Part shown: one piece after another, positions 16,801-28,567 of the stretch
Layout: each line of letters begins with the position of its first letter
How positions within the stretch are numbered: the first letter of the stretch is position 1
Assembly (NCBI RefSeq): GCF_963422355.1
Contig: NC_085095.1
Span: forward strand, 243,501-307,500
Origin: Corticium candelabrum
Taxonomy: Eukaryota > Porifera > Homoscleromorpha > Homosclerophorida > Plakinidae
Direction of reading: 5' to 3'
Length of the DNA stretch: 64,000 nt
The notes under the pieces: model-generated
The model's input: only the letters and a program-made list of their open reading frames with translations
Database searches by the model: none
Told to the model about the DNA's origin: nothing
Translations under genes and position numbers: made by a program

Positions 16801-19800
16801 GCAGTAGCTACCACATTAGCAATGTATATCACCGGCGTAGGAAGCGGGGATGGGGCTTAGGGGGGATGAAGTCTCCTCGCTCAGTGTAGGAATTTAAATT
16901 TCCTGTGCCGGTGACTTTTGCAAATCTGTTTATGGTCTGACAAGCAAGGTAGTTTTTGCTTACTCATGATGACATCCACGGTACATCCCCCTCCCTCCTC
17001 CCCCTCCCTCCTCCCCCGCTCGTGAACATCTTCCTATGCCACTGCATACGATAGTCATTGTACATTGTGACTTGCAATACAATAGTCTCACGTAAGCAGA
17101 CCCTTTCCGGCCGCCGTCATACAGTACACTGGGAAGTTTGACGAGGTGAGGAAGGGTATGGCTACGTGAGACTACAGTGTACCAGCATTGGCGAAGTGGA
17201 CATTGACGGTAGAAATCGACACTCCCGTGTAACAATTGGTGTAGGAAATGTGTACGTTGGATTCGGTGCAAATACAATCAGAATCTAGAGAGAAAACCTA
17301 GCGCTATCTAGCCGGCAAAAACCTTCGATTGCTGAAAGCGTTGAGGAGGGTGACAACACGTACAGTCTACATACACTGGACCAGTGTGGGCGTGTGTTCA
17401 AATGAACTGGAAGGTGTAGCGTTTGCGTTATCAAAAATTTTTACACAGGAGTCGGTCCCTCAAAGGGACCCTTGCACTGCAATGACAAATTTGAGTAGTC
17501 ATGGACTTGCTCCATTGCAAGCGCAGAGGTTTGGTATAGAAATCAGCTTTGTAGCATAAACGGTTGATAACGGTACCCGCTCTTACAGGAAGAACTGAAC
17601 ACAAACTCAACCCTACATACTAACGCGGTTGCGCTGGTGATACAAGAAAAGAATTAAGCAAAAGTTCTACTCATTTAGTCAGATGTAGCCCTTTGCAAAC
17701 GTCCAAATTTCATTAGAACCATAGGTGATCCAAATCATTAATGTACTAATTATTAATGACTGAGACTGCATGCATGGCAGTACCAGCACTTTGCTGATTT
17801 TCAGCAAAATCTCCATTGCTGCCCTTATCTATCAGCCAACTGCATGAACAACGCACATACCAGTGATATTAGTGTCTATCGTCTGTTGCTGGGAAATGCT
17901 TCTCGCAATCACCCAAGGTAACAAATGGTCCAATGTTTACAAGGTCTGTCTGGCTTCCTGGTGAAGACCCCTTTGCTAATAGCTCCACTCAGGCATGTTG
18001 TCTTTCTCATACTTTTCCTTCCACAGTTTCCATGCCTTCCAACAGAACTTCTTGTTTTCAGATGGATCCAGCTTCCAGAGAGCCGGCTTCAATGATACCA
18101 CTGCTAGTATCGTCCTACAATACCATATTCATCTGTAATAATGTCCTGGGCGTCTAGAAAAGAATTTTTTTCCGGGCGTACACTAGAGCATGGGCATTAT
18201 TTTGGTCCTAGGCGTATACATGGTCGCAAAATGCAGTCATTTGGCCAGTCATCATTTAGACACTCAAAGACAGAAATACCACAAATGCTTGCAATTATCT
18301 GTTTGCAAGATCAAAGGTACTGGACCATCGATCAGCATAGACGTAGAAACTATACCCACACATGCAAAGCAGAGTCGTCGCCCTGAAGCCCGGCAACAGC
18401 ATCAGTATCATTAATTGCACCAAAGAAATGAGTCTAGCGGTAAGCACTTTCACTCAAAACTGACACCATGCAGCTCATCAAACACGCACACTGACGGAGA
18501 CAGATGTTCTGCAGACACCATGTTGTTTATTCTGTGCATGCTTGTCTGGGAGTTTACTCGAGCAAGGGCGTATACTTGGGCATCGGTGCTTTTCGGGCTG
18601 AAAGCTCTGACCTGTTGCACCTGGGTGTATATACGGGCATGGGCGTTATTTCAGTATAGCCGTTATTATGGGCAAATACAGTATGTCCCAAGTTGGAAAA
18701 TGAAGAAGGAAGTGTTTCTTTATGATCCAAACAAGGTGGATTAAAACATTACAGTGATTATTACACGATAGTAGCTCTTCTTCACTTCTCCACTCGCCCA
18801 TTCCCCTAACAGATATTGTAAAGTCACCAATAAAAACCCACCCTTAAATGAAAGCCCCTTTTGAATAGTAGCTGCATTTTGGCTGTGGCTTATGCAGACA
18901 TTAATTAAGTCAAGGCTTTATTGGCAACTCTATGGTAGTTGACAGATCCCAGACAAACTTCCAATACTCCCTCTCCTCAACCCTCCCCCACTTGCAAAAA
19001 TATTTCATTTAGAAAAAAGAACATGGTTATACCATCAGACAGCTCTAAGAAGTAAAGCAATTTTAAACCTTTTTATCTGTTGAACTAATATATATGTTTT
19101 AGCTACACCAGTTGCTTACAACATCCTGTTACATGCAACCACTCAACCACAGCTCAGTGGGCGGAGAAAAATTAGCATAATAGGGAAAAGGCAAAGAGAA
19201 AACAACCCCTATAACTTACCCCACAAGGCATACCAAAAGAAGTTTTGACACTTTGAATACATAGAACATATGTTGTTATAAAGGTTATCTCTCTTATTGT
19301 GACAATCATAGGCTGTCAATTAGACAAATGTTCCTAAACCAACACAGCTAATAAGTATACAAGCCCTGAGAGCCACATGACCACACTTATCTGTTGCCCA
19401 ACAATGGACTAGCAGAATATCTCAAAACAATGCTGTACACTGTTGGAACTACACCATTCCTGAGTTTGACAAGCATAATCAGAGTAATAATTTGCATTCA
19501 AATATGGTACTTTACAGCACAGACAGCTCATCAGTATCAATCTGTGCATAGTTTCACTCCTCATAGGGTTTGACAAATGTATGACAAGATCTCATTAGTT
19601 ATCTATACACCCTCTTTCTGATACCTAACTAAACAGCTTCCAAACTTGTGGGTACCATGTCTTCGAAAACAGTCAAAAGAAAGCACTAACACAACATCAA
19701 TTACAGAGAAGAAAAGAACTATGCTCACCACATGCGCATGCTCCTCCATATCACTGCATAATCAGAGAATGCGAGCATCTACACCTATCAACCTTTTTAT

Positions 19801-22800
19801 CTATTTACAACAACTCATGTGGTAACTGTGTTTATCCAATACTGTTTTTTTCGAGAGCTATCACAAATTCAAGACAACTTGAGGTACAGATGAGAGCGCC
19901 GTTTGACCACAGCACGTGCAGCTTGTCAAATATGATAGAAACAATGGAGTCCTTCACAAGACACATTGCAGGCGCCATCTTTAAAGACCAACCCACCAGC
20001 CCACAACTTCTAAGAAAGCTAGTGATACAACCGATCAGAACGCAATAACACGTCCTTGTCACCGTTCTAACACGACATCACGCCACACCAATGTCTCCTG
20101 ACCTGCGTCCAGTCCTACCACACGCGCCGGATATGTCAACTGCACCTATCATTGTATACCATAGACCAATCAGCATGGTCGTGTACCGGCAAAACAGCCT
20201 AAAAGACCGTAACTCCGCCTTCACGTCGCTGTTACCTGTGAGCTGTCAAACAGGAAAAGCAATCCTAAAGCAACTGTGAGTCATTTAGTGTCCTCCGCAC
20301 GTCTGCCTATTGTCTTTTGTGCTGGAGCCGCCATCCGTAAGACTGACAGCGATGTCGGAGGAGCCAGGCACGAGTAGCAAGCGATACCGTCAAGGTAGTA
20401 TGCATCTCTTCTACTTTCCTGACAGCAAATGATTGTAAATATAGCAAATGTTTCCGGTGCTGGTTTCTGCCAGATGAAGATGATGACGGTTCAGAGCCAC
20501 AAAACGGCGACATCAGCGACAACGATGCGTCAGAAAACAACGCTAAAGACGCCAGACCTCACTCCAAGAAACGGCGCTCGACTCTCTCTAAAGACGCAGT
20601 GGCCACGCTGCGTTCGTGGCTTTGGGAGCATCGTTTCAACGCCTACCCTACAGAAGCAGAGAAGCGCAAGTTGTGCGAGCAGTGCGGGCTAACTATGGTG
20701 CAGTTGTGCAACTGGTTTATCAACGCGCGTCGTCGCACACTACCAGAGATGATTCGAAGGGAAGGCCGAGATCCAGCAAGATACACTATGTCACGCCGTT
20801 CTGGAGACGGCTCGTCGGTGCACCACCAAGACGACCAACTACAATCGGCAGAGCAAGCGCTAAGTGAGATAGCAGCTCTACATTCCAACGCTAATAGTCC
20901 CGTGCCTCTCAACTACCCGCTCTCGTTTCCTTTGCCATCAACCAGTGATTCAACTCGACAGGATGACGGCTCAGGCGCCACTGTCACTTACAACACGCCA
21001 CCGTTCCTACCGCTTCCGAGAGCTCTCCGAACATCAAACGGTCATCATGTACCGCCCTCTCCTGTCATGTTCGATCCTCCCCCTGCTTACTATCTTCACT
21101 ATCCAACTCCGATGGTTGTGCTGCCAGCAGCGGTATCTCTGCCGTATACGGCTGTTTGTCCCCCTCGCATGTCACTCATGAACTCCGGGAATGGGAGTGA
21201 TCAGAGCAGATCGTTTTTATCCACATCGATGCCAGCTGGTGTCCGAAACAGTTTCCAGATGTTGTGCGATGTCGCACTCAAAGAGGGAGGATTTCCCAAC
21301 AAATAGTAACAGGAACAGACGAGAGAAAGGAGGATGCACAGTGATCACGTACAGACTAGAGTAATAAGAAAGTAACCTGTTTCTTGAGTTTTACCTGGCT
21401 ACATATCTAGAGCCTGTTTGTAGTCGTTTCTGTTCTCTGTTTTATATTGAGCTCTTACCAAACCAATTGTGTGTAACCTTGTCTCACTCACTCACCATTC
21501 TGATATCCCCCGTTGACAGAGATCTCCTGCTATATCGCTTCTTCATGGCCGTAATGCTCTACACTGAAATGCTACCACACACACACACAGGACACCACCT
21601 GCTAAACTGGCACATGGTCCCAGATCGCAAACGTCAAAAAACAGCACTACTTAGCTACTAATCAGATTATGAAATACTCTCTATTAACTAATGCCACATG
21701 CTAATGCCACATTCTTCAAATAATAGGATGCCAAACGTTTTTACCCTTTACCTTGGATTGAGATTCTTCCACTACTTTTCTCAGTTGTCTCTGTAAATGC
21801 CCCATGTGTTGTTGATATGTGACCATCTTGTCAATCTGTTGGAACAATAAGGTAGCAACTTGTAGGCAATGACAGATGCACCAACAAACTGACACTCGAT
21901 TCGAGCTGGGAGGTGAGATTGCTTGCTCTGCTGTCTGCAAACTCGAGCTCTCGTCGTAGCCGTCTAATCTGATATATACAAGAAAACATACTACACAGTT
22001 TTCATCAAGTATTCTATGGATTGGATAAGACAAGCCTACAGTAATATTGGTTTCTGCAGTTGTCTGTTCTTTGTTTCTTCTCATAGATTCACCTAAACAC
22101 ATGCACCTCCATCATTACAGCAGAGCTATATTTCTACACTGCTGGGCTGCTTTAATGACATCCTAACATGAGCAAGAGACAGTACTACAACTATAACTAC
22201 ATATGATAGACTGCTTACCACCAACTCTTTCTCCAGCAGGAAGTCCTGCACCAGGTGACTTGTTACTACTGCTACTTTCAGGCAGGGATCCTCCAAATTT
22301 AGCATAACTGAAACTGTGTGGTGAACCATAAGACGTTTGACGTTGTGGCTTTTCTATGCTCCTGTCACTCGACTGTCTTACTGTATTTGCTGCTGGTGAT
22401 TCACTGACATTATCATCTTGTATTCCAGAGAGTGGAGTCTTGCTAGCCTTCGATGCCGCCACTTCTGTTGATTGGCAGCTGGCCCGGTGATGAGACGTCT
22501 CTGCTGTGGTAAGTGATAGGGAAGCAACAAGACTGTCACTGTCACTGCCACTGTCACTGAACGGCTGATCGTCAGCCTTTAGACTAGCAATTTCAGATGC
22601 GGTGCTATCACTATCATTATTTAAGTCAATTGTAGTCTTGTAATGGTCCTTTGCGGATTCCAATTTAACTATCTGTTTAGTCACAATTGGAGAATGGGCA
22701 CTTATGGTTTGCAGTACTGGAGCATGGACATTGAAATCACATTGTCCCAATTCAGACTGTCTATCATGAAAAGATGCACTAAGGTCTGTCTTCACAAGTT

Positions 22801-25800
22801 CAGTAGTTATTTCCTCTAGATGTGAATCACACGTTACACCAGAAACATCTCTTTCTGGCTGCATACTGTTTGGCTCAGCAGCAAGTATTGTTGTGGCATT
22901 ACTGGCATCTTGTGGTACCTCCAGACACATGGTTTTTATAGATGCCTCACTAGGCTGACATACTTGATATGACATTAAGTCTAAAGACGACGATCTTCCA
23001 TGTTGTGGTGTCTTTGTCAAGTCAACTGCCTCCAAACTTTTCCTTCTCTTGTTTGACCTATGAAAACCATTCCAAGAAGAAGAAAATCGTGATCGATCTA
23101 AATCATCTTGCTCTTTGGAATCATGTTTCTCAACTTCTGAGATTGCATTTACTACAAAACCACTCTTTGTAAGTCCTAGTTCTTGAGACAAAGAGCTGGA
23201 GCTGGCATTATCATGGGCACTATCATGATAACAATTAGACTGCAACATCCAAGCAAGGGTACCTTGATGCCCGTTTGATCCAGGTGTTGAAACAAAGTTG
23301 TCTCTTTCAGGTACACAACTGATATCAGCTGCACACATCATTTCACTCACATTCCAAGAATCATTGCATTTTTGTAATGATTGAACAGCACAAGACTCCT
23401 TTTGCTTTACTCTTCTCATTGGAGATCTCTTGGAAGTCACAAAAATTCCACTGGCATCATTGGCAAAAACTGATACAGTTGTAACTTGTTCAGTTCCCTG
23501 TGCTTGGTAGCCACCTGACATAATTTTGCCCTTCTTATCCCCTATCGAGATACCTACACCAACTGCAGAAGGCTGAAGCAGTCTTGGCTTCGGCTTTGAC
23601 TCATGGCTGTTTTCCGCTAGCTTTTCAAACGCTTCACGTGCTGCAGTAACAAAAGATGAACTACGAGTTAATGGAAGACGTTTTACACCAGTAGAATGGA
23701 TCACTGATGACGATGAAATGGCTGATGACAACGAATGTCGTCTCTCATTCTGAGTCTTTGGTACCACCTCTTTTTGCACATTCTGCAAAGTGCCAGTAGT
23801 TCTCCTTCTGCTGGGAATAGGGAGCTTAGTCTTAGAAACACGATTCACTCCGTGTGCACTTGCTATAAAACAACAAATTTCCAACACCTCTACCTAGACC
23901 TGTCCAAATGTCTACATACCCGTCGTAGAGATACCGTCTTTCAGTTGCCGTAGACTATCCAACAACTGGACAATGCCTTGCCGATTACCCTCAAGAATAC
24001 CTATCAAGAGCATAATCAAACAATGCCAATTCCCATATAGTCGCTGACTATAATGGCTCACTTTGAGGAGTCACTTTGCTTACAGGAAATCCCCGGTCTC
24101 TAACAAACATGAGAACAGTCCCCAAATTCTGTACCTAGTACAAGAATTTAATATAGCCAGACAACACCACAGACCAAGAAACAAACTCACAAGGCCTTTC
24201 ACATAACACTGACCAGAGTACTAACCTAGCTACCTCTCCAGACAGTAAAAAGAAGCATCTCACAAACTTTATGGAGGGAACAAAAAATAGTGGCATTTGC
24301 AATTCCAGGTTTGTCTCATTAACTTAATCATGTGGCTTTGCAGTTTATTGGTTCATGAAATAATAGCAGCACTTGTAGTCCAAGTGAAAATAATAAGCAC
24401 AAAGAAATCCCACTGTCACAGAGCATTGACGATTTTCGAGAGTCACCGTTTCCAACACATTTCAATGCAACTAGCATACACACTAGTTGACTTGCAACTT
24501 GACTAAAAAGTAATCAGCTGCAGAGTTCTAGCCAGGTTTTCAATAAAGCGTGGTGGTTGGGCGGGTTTCCTAAAAGGGGCGTGGTCTTTGTAAGGGGTAT
24601 GGTTTTGACGTGTTATGGTTTGTCGAAAACGTAGCCCCCATGAGTTTTTGTGACTTCCTCTGCTTATTAATATTCAACCTAGTCAGAATAACTTGGCTGT
24701 TTTTAGGATGATCTTTGGGGAAAGAGAATTAACTGTTTGCATATCAATATTTTGTAAGTGACAAGTATGTTTATATAGAAATGCCACATTGTCATTCAAT
24801 TATGATGCTTTAATTTAGTCATCATGCTTTGCAATACAATCTGTTAGAGCATACAGCACACAGAAACAAGAGCACAGTAAATAGCACAGTAAATAGCACA
24901 GTAAATAGCACAGTAAATAGCACACCTGCTGGAAGCCATAATTAGCACTCTCAAAGTGAACAATGAGGAGTGCAAACTTGTGTTTCCTACGTAGTGAACT
25001 CAGCCACTAATTCCAACTGCAGTGTTTGTTCACATGGTGTGGTGGGCATCTCATTTTGAGAAGTAAAGCATGGGGGCTTAGCGTGTGGCCGCCCACCACA
25101 CTTACTATGCCTGGCTAGAACTCTTGAGCTGTAACTGAAAACACTAAGTTAAATATTTCCAGTGATATATCGTTGCCAAGAAAATGCTTTCAGATCATGC
25201 TCTAGCTATGACACATTCTCCATCCCAACCAGCACAAGCAGTTCAAACTCAATCAGGTTGCTGTAATCCTATGTCCAATAGCTACATTCTTACTCTAGAT
25301 CTGGGGTTGGCTAAACTTTGCCTCATAACATGACTGAACTGATGAAACGTCTATGCAGGTTACTATGAAGTGTGATATACCTATTCAGTATTGTGTGGAA
25401 CTTTGTTGAGAAACTGCACACATAATCGGTTCCTGATTGAAATAAGATCTGGGGTGCATTAATTAATTAATTAAGTGAACACCTTTACCATCTTGAGCAT
25501 CTTCATATCAGAAAGAAACAGATGGCACTTTCATATCAGGAACAGACTGCATGGCACCCTCATATCAGAAAAAGTACATAGAAAATAGTTTTGTTATTCC
25601 ATCACCCTCAAGTAGGCTTATCCAAACTTTCCCAATGACCACTTATGCTTTGCAATGTACACCATCTGCACAGTTTTAATTTCCTGATAACATTTTGATT
25701 TATATATTAGACAAACAGTGCCTTGTTTATGTATTCCAATCATCACAACCTAGAATACTACCAATCAAAACTCCACAACAGCAAACAAAGTCCCCTACTC

Positions 25801-28567
25801 ATTGGCAATTACAAATTAAGGAACTGCTTGATATCAATAGTCAACTATCACAACAAACAGCATGCTGAAATACAGACCTTGATGTGATGTAGTCCATGCC
25901 TAAAGTTCCTTTGCATGATCAAATAAATTGATATGAAAAACGTAACCCATTTTACAAATATGTGCTTTCTGTTATTGAGATCAAGGCAGTTTGTTTCTCT
26001 TGTCTGAAAAAAATATAGCGTCTTGCTACGCTTTGGACAAGTAAGTCAGCAACCACCTTACAAGTAACTGTCTTGAAGTTGAGTAGGGTAACATATGCCC
26101 ATTTAATATCTAGTTGCTTACGTATATTAAATGGGAATAAATATACATTCTGTTAGATGTGGCTATTCATGTTCCTTGTGTCATCATAGGCCACAAGAGC
26201 TCCAGTCAAGGAACTTTGCAAGATAACGTACAAGGAACTTAAAGATTCAAAAAATCAAAGATTTCACACTTTGGAATGAGTCTTCATTGTCATAAAAGCA
26301 ATAGACTACTAGACACGTTGACTCCTTTAGACTGCAGAATTTGTTAGAAAGCAAGAATGCATTAGTTTACGTCATCCTCTGTAGCCACTTTCATATGGAC
26401 AACTATGTGTACTGGTGTATAGCTGAAACACAACAGTCTAAGACTCTTCTTTGACTAATAAAATAGCATCAGCAAACATGTGCTTAAAATTACAGATAAG
26501 CAATACTGTTCAACTAGAATTCTGGGTCAACATGATTCTCTAGACTACACCACTCTACTTGCTGAATGCTGAACTGTACAATTGCAGCAGTCTCCACCAA
26601 AATTTATCATCTCTGAGATCCAAACACCCTTTAGTTGCAATGCTAATTTTAAACTCAACCATAAAAATAACTTTTGTCATCAAAAGTCCAATGAGATGCT
26701 AGCCATCTTGGACACGTATGATGTTCACTGACAGACACTTTACTTTGCCTATGTTTCCACATATTATGACAAAACAGTAATCTCTGCTTGTCCGTTTCTG
26801 TAGCCAGCTAATACAAGGCAGTTGTGACAAAGTACGAACTTAAATTCATCTAAACTTTCAACCTAACCTAGAGTATGAGCTTGGCAGTCTAGCTGTTTTG
26901 TGCAGCGGGGTATGAAGTAAAAAAATTAAGCAGCATGATAATAATCTCTGTTTGCAGCAGCTCACCTTGTTTGAATTGTTTTAATTAATCATTTCTACAC
27001 ATACTAAATGTTATTGTAGATTGACTATACCTTTCTCACTTAAAAAAGAAAACAATCAAGGTACAATGACATGTAATAGCAATGCGCAAAAAAGGAGTTG
27101 TTTGTTGGATGAGAAGGTGAGTTGGGAGTCTTACTCTACAGTAAGAGAGTCTTACTCTACAGTAAGGGAGTGATAAATGACCAGTAGGAATTTAATCAAA
27201 CCATTAATTAATTAATACAATAATTTTGCAAACATCAGCAAGGAGGCTTAGAGCGTTCTATTGGGCTCTTTCAGCCTCTTCCAGCACAGAGCTGGAAGAG
27301 GTTGGAAGAAGGGCGTGCTCTTCCAACCAGAAGCAGAGTTGGTAGAGTTGGCTCTTCCAACTATAGCAGCAGAGCTGTAAAAGTTGGAAGAAGAGCATGT
27401 ACATGGAGCTTCTTCTGGAAGAGGCTGGAAGAACCCAATCGAACCCACCCTTAATAACAATACAACTCACTAAATCATATAGAATCTACTGGAATCACAT
27501 TCACCATTTGAATAGACATACTGAGCTGACTCATGCCCACAAAATTTCAAAGATTGTATGTGGCTCCAATTAACACAAACATGTCAAACTGTTTCCAGTT
27601 CCATGAAGAAGACTCATTACAAAACACGCAAGCACTTCCCTAGTTTCGAGTTTCAAATTCCATATTGAATTCTGCATGCAAAAAGCAACCTCAGATCCAT
27701 CCACTGTACCAGCACACTGAATATATGCTATATAGGCAGCCATAGGCAACAGTAAATAACAATTTGAGCAAGCTCAATCCAAACATAACAACAAGAAGTG
27801 CTGTCACTTTGGTTCAGTAAGTGTCCAATAAACACGTGCAACTGACAGGTACAGGTGGTATGTGTCTTTGTTCACATACTAGAGCTCACACCTGTACATG
27901 TACAAGGTATCAACTACACCCTAGTACACTACCTACAAACAAATCACTCATTACACTTTCAAGGAATCAATGAATACAGTAACACCTAGAGTAGTATGAC
28001 ATCACCATCATCACAGGCTACTTTCTCACACACAGATCAACATTCCCGTCAAGGACATCAGCAAAGTAAACACTAACCTTCTGTATTCTTGACGAAGGTT
28101 GACGATAAATAGCCGGTAACTTCGTACGCGCTACAACACCAACAACCCTGGACTATAGTTCACACAATAGAAGTTACACATACCAGACGTACCGAGACAT
28201 TCTACCAACGCAGCTAGAACAGCGCCATCAGCCAAATCCACTCTCACGTCTTGCACCTTCAGCTGCAAGTCGTGCTGCCGTAGTACAGCGTTTACCCAAT
28301 CGACCCAAACCTGTAGATAAGACGTAATATGACAGCAAATACATTGAATAAATAGCGCGTGTGACAGCCCATGCAACAGCTGCACGTAGTTCCTCTACTC
28401 TCATTACATTGCATAGTCAAAGCTTTTTGTTAGAGACTAGAAGAATGCCGAACCTAGAGGATACAACCCCAACGATGGAGACTGGCAACGTATGCGAGGT
28501 GTAAAGTCGCGACATCGTAACTTACCTGTAGGTCGGCTGCACTGCTACCTTGTCCTGCAACATTCAT
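7544..28567 (-). CDS. NAV2: Neuron navigator (NAV family), CH domain to AAA-like ATPase
   Basis: Thirty-one exons join without a phase break to about 1,399 aa. The calponin-homology domain is exons 28567-28526, 28310-28184, 28130-28078, 24134-24062 and 24000-23920 (aa 1-125). A 548-residue Ser/Thr-rich exon follows (23862-22219), then a coiled coil (21968-21894, 21835-21752; IRRLRRELEFADSR). Further linker exons run 15717-15576, 15503-15424, 15248-15151 and 12452 down to 12047. The C-terminal NAV-specific region and P-loop ATPase run 11955-7544. Walker A is GPQSSGKT (9148-9234), Walker B is VILDD (8733-8828), and the late motif SDPAGWILDGIPW matches NAV EDPxxWVxDTxPW. NAV proteins act on microtubules and actin in cell migration. 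Human paralogues are 1,800-2,500 aa, so this one is shorter, and which paralogue it equals is unresolved. The 36-nt exon 9061-9026 and the last exon's frame are the weakest parts. Confidence 0.9.
9286..10966. mobile_element. Non-autonomous DNA transposon, 1.68 kb, 6-bp target duplication
   Basis: A 12-bp perfect terminal inverted repeat CAGTGTGCGAAA begins at 9286 and its mirror ends at 10966. The 6-bp direct repeat TGATAC abuts both sides (9280-9285, 10967-10972). Subterminal copies of GTCCGG/CCGGAC occur on both flanks. No transposase is recognisable; the short open frames inside (for example 9773-10051) look incidental. It sits 31 bp beyond the NAV exon ending at 10998, inside an intron. 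The ends resemble hAT, but the duplication length does not. Confidence 0.8.
10795..10827. repeat. AT microsatellite
   Basis: About 16 TA units near the right end of the 1.68-kb transposon. They cause the Tyr/Ile repeat frames on the minus strand. Confidence 0.92.
12453..15150. other. NAV intron without further recognised features
   Basis: Between the NAV exons at 12452 and 15151. I see no exon-like open frame with plausible splice sites. Around 14500-14990 there are several copies of GTTCTG/AACTG-rich words (TTCTGAGTAGCTGGAACTG and similar) that may mark an old repeat. Confidence 0.4.
16381..16708. repeat. Long near-perfect inverted repeat (hairpin)
   Basis: Left arm 16381-16527 and right arm 16565-16708 are reverse complements with roughly 90 percent identity, separated by a 37-nt loop. 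Both arms share the core GTGACATCTTTCATGAATTC and its complement. The RNA from either strand would fold into one long duplex. It sits in the large NAV intron. No coding frame spans it. It is probably a foldback transposon. Confidence 0.9.
18140..18695. repeat. Degenerate GGGCGTATAC / GGGCAAATAC repeat block
   Basis: Variants of GGGCGTATACTTGGGCAT, ATGGGCGTTATTTCAGTA and GGGCAAATACAGTA recur at both ends of this stretch (18165-18235 and 18555-18690). Both clusters are in the same orientation. This looks like an interspersed repeat, but I could not define termini. Confidence 0.4.
20352..21306 (+). CDS. TGIF1: TGIF-type TALE homeodomain transcription factor, nested in NAV intron
   Basis: Exon 1 is 20352-20394 and exon 2 is 20474-21306; the join (G|AT) is in phase and gives 291 aa. 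An acidic stretch (DEDDDGSE) precedes the homeodomain (about aa 46-104). The TALE three-residue insertion AYP is present (71-73), as is recognition helix WFINARRR (95-102). The post-homeodomain segment LPEMIRREGRDPARYTMSRR is diagnostic of TGIF. The rest is Pro/Ser-rich and lacks other domains. TGIF proteins are nuclear repressors of TGF-beta/SMAD and retinoid signalling (family knowledge). The gene lies entirely within the NAV intron 15718-21751 on the opposite strand, and its GC-rich coding region contrasts with the AT-rich intron. Vertebrate TGIF1 and TGIF2 are later duplicates, so the symbol marks the family only. Confidence 0.93.
24521..25125. mobile_element. Non-autonomous DNA transposon with AGAGTTCTAGCCAGG termini
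   Basis: AGAGTTCTAGCCAGG at the left end (from 24522) is mirrored by CCTGGCTAGAACTCT at the right (ending 25124). The similarity extends inward through GTGGTGG...GGGCGG motifs. AGCTG flanks both sides and may be the target duplication. It contains a 12-bp tandem repeat at 24870-24920. It lies in the NAV intron between CH-domain exons 3 and 4. Confidence 0.68.
24871..24921. repeat. 12-bp tandem repeat (AGCACAGTAAAT)n
   Basis: Four perfect consecutive copies of AGCACAGTAAAT plus a partial fifth, inside the preceding transposon. Confidence 0.92.
27125..27172. repeat. Short tandem duplication
   Basis: Two copies of GAGTCTTACTCTACAGTAAG arranged head to tail in a NAV intron. Each copy contains a small TTACTCTACAGTAA palindrome. 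Confidence 0.75.
27255..27444. mobile_element. Small foldback MITE with GGAAGAG-rich arms
   Basis: About 30 bp of terminal inverted repeat: the left end contains ATTGGGCTCTTTCAGCCTCT and the right end mirrors it with GAGGCTGGAAGAACCCAAT. The interior alternates GGAAGAG and CTCTTCC words, so the whole 190 bp can fold. It lies in a NAV intron. Confidence 0.7.

Larger units (their letters stand above)
15718..20351. other. Large NAV intron upstream of the nested homeobox gene
   Basis: Apart from the 328-bp hairpin and the GGGCGTATAC repeat block I see no gene here. The last few hundred bases (about 20050-20340) are GC-richer and probably contain the TGIF promoter and 5' UTR. Confidence 0.5.

Noticed and set aside
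24871-24921. Repeat array considered as CRISPR
   Set aside because: Twelve-base head-to-tail units without spacers in an animal intron.
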